Source of the DNA: Nitriliruptoraceae bacterium
GTDB taxonomy: Bacteria > Actinomycetota > Nitriliruptoria > Nitriliruptorales > Nitriliruptoraceae
Assembly (NCBI GenBank): GCA_007134165.1
Contig: SLLJ01000194.1
Coordinates: 1 to 7,210, forward strand
Reading direction: 5' to 3'
Length of the DNA stretch: 7,210 nucleotides
Of the stretch, positions 1 to 5,481 are shown piece by piece. The position numbers and the translations under genes are program-made. The notes under the pieces were generated by a model. The model worked only from the letters and a program-made list of their open reading frames with translations, did not search any database and was not told the origin of the DNA. Position 1 is the stretch's first letter; every line of letters starts with the position of its first letter.

Positions 1-2874
1 ACCGAGGCCCGCGGCGAGACCTTCTACCCCGGACCCTCCCGCGTGCACCTGGCGATGTTCCCGCCCAAGGAGCGCTGGGACGACTGGGTCGAGCTCGACA
101 CCACCGCCTGGCCCGAGCGGGTCGAACGCCGCTACCTGCTGGTGCCAACCACCTGCTTCAACTGCGAGTCGGCCTGCGGGCTGCTGGCCTACGTTGACCG
201 CGACACCCTCGAGGTGCGCAAGTTCGAGGGCAACCCGGAGTCGCCCGGTTCGCGGGGGCGCAACTGCGCCAAGGGGCCGGCGGTGATCAACCAGGTCACC
301 GACCCCGACCGCATCCTGCACCCCATGAAGCGGGTGGGGGAGCGCGGCTCGGGGCAGTGGGAGCGCATCAGCTGGGACGAGGCGCTGGACACCCTGGCGG
401 AGCGGATCCGCCGGGCGATCACCAACGACCGCGCCAACGAGGTCATGTACCACGTCGGGCGGCCCGGCGAGGACGGGTTCACCGAGCGGGTGCTGGCCGC
501 CTGGGGGGTGGACGGGCACAACTCGCACACCAACGTGTGCTCCTCGGGTGGGCGGGCCGGCTACCAGCTGTGGATGGGCATCGACCGGCCGAGCCCTGAC
601 CACGCCAACGCCGAGGTGATCCTGCTGATCTCGGCCCACCTCGAGACCGGCCACTACTTCAACCCCCACGCCCAGCGCATCACCGAGGCGCGGGCCCGCG
701 GCGCGAAGCTGATCGTGCTCGACGTGCGGCTGTCCAACACCGCCACCCATGCGGACCACTGGCTGGCGCCCTACCCGGGCAGCGAGCCGGCGATCTGCCT
801 GGCGATCGCCAACCACCTCATCCGCACCGGACGCTACGACCGCGACTTCGTGCGCCGGTGGTGGAACTGGCGCGAGTACCTGATCGAGGTGCACCCGGAC
901 CGTGAGCCCACGTTCGAGGTGTTCGAGCAGGTCCTGCGCGAGATCTACGCCGACTACACCTTCGCGTTCGCCGCGGCCGAGTCGGGCGTGGCCGCCGACC
1001 GGCTCGAAGAGGTCGCCGAGGTGGTGGCCGGTGCCGGCACCCGCCTGTCGACCCACAACTGGCGTTCGGCGGCGGCCGGCAACGAGGGCGGCTGGCAGGT
1101 GTCACGCACCCTGTTCCTGCTCAACGCGCTGCTCGGGGCGGTGGCCGTCCCCGGCAGCACCTACCCCAACGCCTGGAACAAGTTCGTCGCCGAGCCCATC
1201 CACCTGCCTCCGCACCCGGCGGCGTGGAACGAGCTGACCTACCCGTTGGAGTACCCGCTGGCTCAGAACGAGCTCAGCTTCCTGCTGCCCCACTTCATCG
1301 ACGAGGGCCGCGGGCGCATCGACACCTACTTCACGCGGGTCTACAACCCGGTGTGGACCAACCCGGACGGCTTCAGCTGGATCGAGCTGCTCTCCGACGA
1401 GACCCGGGTGGGGCTGCACGCGGCGCTGACCCCGACCTGGAACGAGACCGCCTACTTCGCCGACCTCGTGCTGCCGATGGGCATGTCCTCCGAACGGCAC
1501 GACATCACCAGCTACGAGCAGTACGACGGGCAGTGGATCGCGCTGCGCCAGCCGGTGCTGCGCGCCGCCCGTGAGCGGCTCGGCGAGACGATCACCGACA
1601 CCCGTGAGGTCAACCCCGGCGAGGTGTGGGAGGAGAACGAGTTCTGGATCGAGCTGTCCTGGCGCATCGACCCCGACGGCGAGCTCGGCATCCGCCGCTA
1701 CTTCGAGTCGCGCGAGCACCCCGGCGAGAAGCTCGGCGTCGACGAGTACTACGGCTGGATGTTCGAGCACTCGGTCCCAGGCCTGGCCGAGACCGCCGCC
1801 GCCGAAGGCATGAGCGCGCTTCAGTACCTCCGGCGCACCGGCAGCTTCGAGGTGGCCCGGGGCATCGGCCCGCTGCACGAGACGCCGGTCGACCCCGCCG
1901 AGCTCACCACCGACGTCGTGACCGATGCGCACGGCCGGGTGTACTCCCGCGACCCGGCCCCGCCCAAGGTCAACTACGCGCCGACTGGCGCGCCCGATCC
2001 GGATGCGATGGGCCGCCGGGCGGTTGGCGTGGACGTGGACGGGCAGGTGCTGCGCGGGTTCCCGACCCCGTCGGGCCGGCTCGAGTTCTACTCGCGTACG
2101 CTGGTGGACTGGGGCTGGGGCGAGCACGCCATCCCGACCTACCTGCACAGCCACGTGCACCCCGAGGCGCTCGAGGACGGCCAGGTGCCGCTGATCTCGA
2201 CCTTCCGGCTGCCGACCCAGATCCACACCCGCAGCGCCAACAGCAAGTGGCTGGACGAGCTCACCCACACCAACCCGTTGTGGATCCACCCGTCGCAGGC
2301 CGCCGAGGTCGGGGTGGTCACCGGGGAGCTGGTCCGGGTGGAGACCGAGCTCGGCCACTTCGTGGTCAAGGCGTGGGTGACCGAGGGCATCCGCCCCGGG
2401 GTGGTGGCCTGCTCGCACCACATGGGCCGGTGGAAGCCGGCCGGGCACGACCACGCCCACCGGCTCAACACCGCCACCGTCGCCCTCGAGCGTGACGGCA
2501 GCCGGTGGTCGCTGACCACCACCGCCGCGCACGGGGCGTTCACCTCCGCGGATCCCGACACCGCCCGGCTGTGGTGGACGGACGTGGGCGTGCACCAGAA
2601 CATGACCTTCGGGGTGCATCCCGACCCGCTGTCGGGCATGCACTGCTGGCACCAGGCGGTGCGGGTGCGCCGCGCCGAGCCCGGGGACCGGGCCGGGGAC
2701 ATCGCGGTGGACACCCGGCGCTCCCGGGAGGTCTACCGGGCGTGGCTGGCCAAGACCCGTGACGCCCGGCAGGTTTCGCCCAACGGCGAGCGGCGTCCCC
2801 GCTGGCTGATCCGTCCCCTCAAGCCGGTCGCCGACGCCTATCGGATCGATGGTCCGGTGGCGCGGCGCACCTGA
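1..2874 (+). CDS. Molybdopterin (bis-MGD) oxidoreductase catalytic subunit, DMSO-reductase superfamily, 5' partial
   Basis: A two-electron redox enzyme carrying a molybdopterin cofactor and one Fe-S cluster; its substrate cannot be assigned. The frame is open from base 1 (957 residues visible). A GTG at 43 is in frame but has no ribosome site, and the 14 codons before it read as ordinary protein, so the true start is probably upstream. In visible numbering, Cys52, Cys55, Cys59 and Cys89 form a CX2CX3CX29C [4Fe-4S] site, followed by Lys91 in a CxKG context. Cys180 in NVCSSGG is the likely molybdenum ligand. TPSGRLEFYS (689-698) and the region from about 728 onward fit the C-terminal dinucleotide-binding domain. 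The chain is longer than typical PhsA/PsrA proteins (about 760 residues). No twin-arginine signal is visible, but the N-terminus is missing. A TorD-type chaperone gene follows after 13 bases, supporting a cofactor-loaded and possibly exported enzyme. Superfamily is secure; subfamily is not. Confidence 0.93.
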   Translation, partial: TEARGETFYPGPSRVHLAMFPPKERWDDWVELDTTAWPERVERRYLLVPTTCFNCESACGLLAYVDRDTLEVRKFEGNPESPGSRGRNCAKGPAVINQVTDPDRILHPMKRVGERGSGQWERISWDEALDTLAERIRRAITNDRANEVMYHVGRPGEDGFTERVLAAWGVDGHNSHTNVCSSGGRAGYQLWMGIDRPSPDHANAEVILLISAHLETGHYFNPHAQRITEARARGAKLIVLDVRLSNTATHADHWLAPYPGSEPAICLAIANHLIRTGRYDRDFVRRWWNWREYLIEVHPDREPTFEVFEQVLREIYADYTFAFAAAESGVAADRLEEVAEVVAGAGTRLSTHNWRSAAAGNEGGWQVSRTLFLLNALLGAVAVPGSTYPNAWNKFVAEPIHLPPHPAAWNELTYPLEYPLAQNELSFLLPHFIDEGRGRIDTYFTRVYNPVWTNPDGFSWIELLSDETRVGLHAALTPTWNETAYFADLVLPMGMSSERHDITSYEQYDGQWIALRQPVLRAARERLGETITDTREVNPGEVWEENEFWIELSWRIDPDGELGIRRYFESREHPGEKLGVDEYYGWMFEHSVPGLAETAAAEGMSALQYLRRTGSFEVARGIGPLHETPVDPAELTTDVVTDAHGRVYSRDPAPPKVNYAPTGAPDPDAMGRRAVGVDVDGQVLRGFPTPSGRLEFYSRTLVDWGWGEHAIPTYLHSHVHPEALEDGQVPLISTFRLPTQIHTRSANSKWLDELTHTNPLWIHPSQAAEVGVVTGELVRVETELGHFVVKAWVTEGIRPGVVACSHHMGRWKPAGHDHAHRLNTATVALERDGSRWSLTTTAAHGAFTSADPDTARLWWTDVGVHQNMTFGVHPDPLSGMHCWHQAVRVRRAEPGDRAGDIAVDTRRSREVYRAWLAKTRDARQVSPNGERRPRWLIRPLKPVADAYRIDGPVARRT

Positions 2875-2875
2875 C

Positions 2876-2879
2876 GAGG
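2876..2879 (+). promoter_or_regulatory. Ribosome binding site (GAGG) deciding the chaperone start
   Basis: GAGG lies 8 bases before the GTG at 2888 and 5 bases before the GTG at 2885. It directly follows the stop codon of the molybdoenzyme (TGA, 2872-2874). This favours a start at 2888 over the longer ATG at 2849, which would overlap the upstream gene by 26 bases and add 13 residues unlike the rest of the chaperone. The placement suggests that ribosomes finishing the first gene restart on the second. Confidence 0.6.
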
Positions 2880-2887
2880 TCGCCGTG

Positions 2888-3751
2888 GTGAGCACCGAGG
2901 CGTCACGCGGTGAACTGCTGCGCGCGCTGGCTCGGCTCATCGACCCACCCGATCCCGGCCTGGCGCCCGTGGTGGCCGCCCTCGGACTGCCGCGGGTCCC
3001 GCGCGCCGCCGAGCACGGCGAGCTGTTCACCTTCCAGCTGCACCCGTATGCGTCGGTGCACCTGGGGCCCGAGGGCCAGCTCGGCGGAGTCGCCCGCGAC
3101 CGCGTGGCCGGGTTCCTGCGCGCGGTGGGCGTCGACCCGCCGGCGGCCTGCGACCACCTCGGCGTCCTGCTCGCCGCGGCCGCCGAACTGCACGACCTCG
3201 AGGCGGCGGGTGCCGCGCCGGCCCGCCGGGTGCGCACCGCGCTGCTCCACGAGCACCTGCTGCCTTGGGTGCCCCGACTGCTGGTGCGGGTGGGGGAGCT
3301 CGGCGCGGAGCCCTACCGGGTGTGGGCCGACCGGCTGTCCGACGTTCTGGACGCCGAGGTGGCAGCGCTCGGGCCGCCGGCGCAGTTGGCCGTGCACCTG
3401 CGCGAGGCGCCGGAGCTGCCCGACCCTCGCGAGGATGACGCCGGTGCCAAACGGTTCGTGACCTACCTGCTCGCGCCGGTGCGTAGCGGGCTGATCCTGG
3501 CCCGGGCCGATCTCGCGCGGGCGGCCGGGCAGCTCGGGCTCGGGCTGCGGGTCGGGGAGCGGGCCTTCACCCTCGAGGCCCTGCTCGGTCAGGACGCGGC
3601 CGGGACGCTGCGCTGGCTGGCCGACGAGGCCCGCCACCAGCACACGACGGTGCCGGTGTTGCCGGGCGACGATGACCTGACCGCAGCGTTCTGGCGGGCA
3701 CGGCTGGACGGCAGCGCAGGGCTGCTCGATGCGTTGGCGGCCGCGGCATGA
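2888..3751 (+). CDS. TorD/DmsD-family molybdoenzyme maturation chaperone, long form
   Basis: A cytoplasmic redox-enzyme maturation protein. Known family members bind the apo-molybdoenzyme, often at its signal peptide, and hold it until the cofactor is inserted. The GTG start at 2888 is chosen from the GAGG at 2876-2879 and gives 287 residues. Family-like stretches are ELFTFQLHPYASVHLG around residues 45-60, the Asp89-His90 pair (CDHLG, like the PDH motif of TorD), and HEHLLPW (121-127) followed by a helix with YRVWADRL. Typical TorD proteins are about 200 residues; here some 115-125 extra residues follow, containing FVTYLLAPVRSGL and GLRVGERAFTLEALL, mostly predicted helical and of unknown role. 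The gene lies 13 bases after the molybdoenzyme, its likely client, and overlaps the next gene by ATGA. Family assignment comes from motif resemblance by eye and is fairly firm; the client is inferred from position. Confidence 0.85.
   Translation: MSTEASRGELLRALARLIDPPDPGLAPVVAALGLPRVPRAAEHGELFTFQLHPYASVHLGPEGQLGGVARDRVAGFLRAVGVDPPAACDHLGVLLAAAAELHDLEAAGAAPARRVRTALLHEHLLPWVPRLLVRVGELGAEPYRVWADRLSDVLDAEVAALGPPAQLAVHLREAPELPDPREDDAGAKRFVTYLLAPVRSGLILARADLARAAGQLGLGLRVGERAFTLEALLGQDAAGTLRWLADEARHQHTTVPVLPGDDDLTAAFWRARLDGSAGLLDALAAAA
3748..3751 (+). other. ATGA start/stop overlap between chaperone and SulP genes
   Basis: The ATG of the transporter and the TGA of the chaperone share four bases. 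No strong Shine-Dalgarno sequence precedes this ATG (only GGCGG-like text inside the chaperone gene), so the transporter is probably translated by coupling to the chaperone. This is the best evidence that the two genes share one transcript. Confidence 0.85.
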
Positions 3752-5481
3752 GCGGCGCGCCGGGACCCGCGGTACGGCTGCTGCCGGCCTGGGTGCGGCG
3801 CTACCGCCGTGACTGGCTGCGCGACGACCTCACGGCCGGGCTGACGCTGGCGGTCATGCTGGTGCCCCAAGCGATGGCGTACGCGGCGCTGGCCGGGATG
3901 CCGCCCATCACCGGGCTGTACGCCTCGGTGGTCGCGCTGATCGTGTATGCGGCGCTGGGCACCTCCTCGCACCTGTCGTTCGGACCGGTCGCCCTGATCT
4001 CGCTGCTGACCGCCTCGGCGCTGGCGCCGCTGGCCGGCGGCGACGTCGAGCGCTACGTCGCGTTGGCCGGGGCGCTGGCGCTGATGGTCGGGCTGGTGCA
4101 TCTCCTGCTGGCGCTGGTGCGTGCGGGGGCGCTGGTCGAACTCATCAGCCACCCGGTGGTGGTGGGCTTCACCGCCGCCGCGGGGCTGGTGATCGGACTC
4201 AGCCAGGTCGGCGACCTCACCGGCGTCGAGGGCGAGCGCAGCAAGGACGCGCTCGACAGCCTGCTGGTGGCCGCCCGCGCCCTGCCCGACGCGCATCTGC
4301 CGACCCTGGCGATCGGCCTGGGCGCCATCGTGCTGCTGCTGACCGGACGGCGGCTGGCGCCCCGGCTGCCGATGGCGTTGATCGTCTCGGTGCTCGCGGT
4401 CGTGTCCTCTGTGGTGCTGGGCCTGTCGGGCCGCGGGGTAGCGATCGTCGGGGACATCCCGGCCGGGCTGCCGCGTCCCGGCCTGCCCGACGTCGGGCTC
4501 GACGACCTGCGTGCGCTGGTGCCCGCCGCGCTGGTGATCGCGGCGATCAGCTACGCGGAGAGCATCAGCATCGCCAAGGCGATCGCTGCGCGCAGCCGCG
4601 AGCGGTTGAACCCGGGGCGCGAGCTGTCCGCCTCGGGGGCGGCGAACCTGGCCGCCGGGGTGGCCGGCGGGTTCCCGGTGGCCGGTAGCTTCACCCGCAG
4701 CGCGGTGGTCCACGACGCCGGGGCCCGCACCCAGCTGGCCGGCTTGGTCGCGGCCGCGGTGGTCGTGCTCACCCTGCTGGTGCTCACCCCGCTGCTCGAA
4801 CCGCTGCCGCGCGCCGTGCTCGCCGCGATCGTGGTGGTCGCGGTCATCGGGCTGATCGACGTGCGGGCCGCGATCGACACCTTCCGGGTCGACCCTGCCG
4901 ACGGTCTGGTGCTCATCGTGGCGTTCGGGGCGACGCTGGCGCTGGGGGTGGAGCTCGGGCTGCTCACTGGCGTGGTCGTCAACCTCGGTGTCCACGTCGT
5001 GCGCGGCATGCGCCCCGCCCTGGTGGAGCTTGGCCGGGTCCCTGGCACCCGGCTGTACCGCAACGTCGAGCGCTTCGACACCGTCACCGATCCGCGGGGG
5101 GTGATCCTGCGGCTGGACGGTCCGCTGGACTTCCTCAGCGTCAACGAGGTCACCGGGCACCTACGCCGGTTGGCGGCCGACCGTCCCGAGCTCGACTGGT
5201 TGGTGCTCGACGCCAGCGGAGTCACCGGGATGGACTCCACCGGCGTGCATGCGCTCAGCGACCTGCAGGAGCACCTCGCCGAGGCGGCGGTGGACCTGCA
5301 CCTGGCAACCCTCCGTGGTCCGCAGCGCGACGTCATCGATCGCGCCGGGCGTTTCGAGCAGCTCATCCAAGGCACGTGCCACCCGGACGTGCCCACTGCA
5401 CTGCAGGCTGCGGGTGTCGAGCAGGGTGCGCTGCTGCTGACGCCGTCGAGGGGAGAACAGGCACCGGAGGGTCTGCGCTAG
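3748..5481 (+). CDS. SulP/SLC26-family anion transporter with C-terminal STAS domain
   Basis: An inner-membrane carrier of 577 residues, a normal length for bacterial SulP proteins. Known members move sulfate, bicarbonate, dicarboxylates or, in the MOT1 branch, molybdate, so the substrate here is open. The SulP signature is clear: DDLTAGLTLAVMLVPQAMAY (26-45) followed by MPPITGLY. The core repeat has SYAESISIAKAIA (268-280), with Glu271 at the conserved acidic site, and GSFTRSAV (313-320). Hydrophobic spans run from about residue 28 to 420. A STAS domain covers about 436-556, with GVILRLDGPLDFLS (451-464) as its early strands and GMDSTGVHAL (494-503), which resembles the phosphorylation loop of SpoIIAA; Ser497 is the equivalent residue. 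The start overlaps the chaperone gene by ATGA, and the TAG stop overlaps the convergent kinase stop. Co-expression with the molybdoenzyme suggests transport of a related oxyanion, but that is inference. Confidence 0.95.
   Translation: MSGAPGPAVRLLPAWVRRYRRDWLRDDLTAGLTLAVMLVPQAMAYAALAGMPPITGLYASVVALIVYAALGTSSHLSFGPVALISLLTASALAPLAGGDVERYVALAGALALMVGLVHLLLALVRAGALVELISHPVVVGFTAAAGLVIGLSQVGDLTGVEGERSKDALDSLLVAARALPDAHLPTLAIGLGAIVLLLTGRRLAPRLPMALIVSVLAVVSSVVLGLSGRGVAIVGDIPAGLPRPGLPDVGLDDLRALVPAALVIAAISYAESISIAKAIAARSRERLNPGRELSASGAANLAAGVAGGFPVAGSFTRSAVVHDAGARTQLAGLVAAAVVVLTLLVLTPLLEPLPRAVLAAIVVVAVIGLIDVRAAIDTFRVDPADGLVLIVAFGATLALGVELGLLTGVVVNLGVHVVRGMRPALVELGRVPGTRLYRNVERFDTVTDPRGVILRLDGPLDFLSVNEVTGHLRRLAADRPELDWLVLDASGVTGMDSTGVHALSDLQEHLAEAAVDLHLATLRGPQRDVIDRAGRFEQLIQGTCHPDVPTALQAAGVEQGALLLTPSRGEQAPEGLR
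5478..5481. other. CTAG shared by two convergent stop codons
   Basis: The palindrome CTAG supplies TAG to the SulP gene on the plus strand (5479-5481) and TAG to the kinase gene on the minus strand (5480-5478). The two reading frames therefore overlap tail to tail by four bases, with no intergenic space. Any transcription terminator for either gene must lie inside the other gene's coding sequence. Confidence 0.95.

Noticed and set aside
2849..2887. Longer chaperone start at the ATG at 2849
   Set aside because: It would overlap the molybdoenzyme gene by 26 bases with no good ribosome site, and the added residues are unlike a TorD N-terminus. The GTG at 2888 has GAGG at a proper distance.
1102..3237. 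A 711-codon minus-strand open frame opposite the molybdoenzyme and chaperone genes
   Set aside because: It has no recognisable domain, is rich in Arg, Gly, Pro, Val and His, and runs through two clearly real plus-strand genes. Long antisense frames are expected at this GC content.
3589..5160. A 523-codon minus-strand open frame opposite the SulP gene
   Set aside because: The product is an improbable mix of His, Gln, Arg, Asp and Pro with no hydrophobic core, the typical shadow of a membrane protein gene with G/C third positions.
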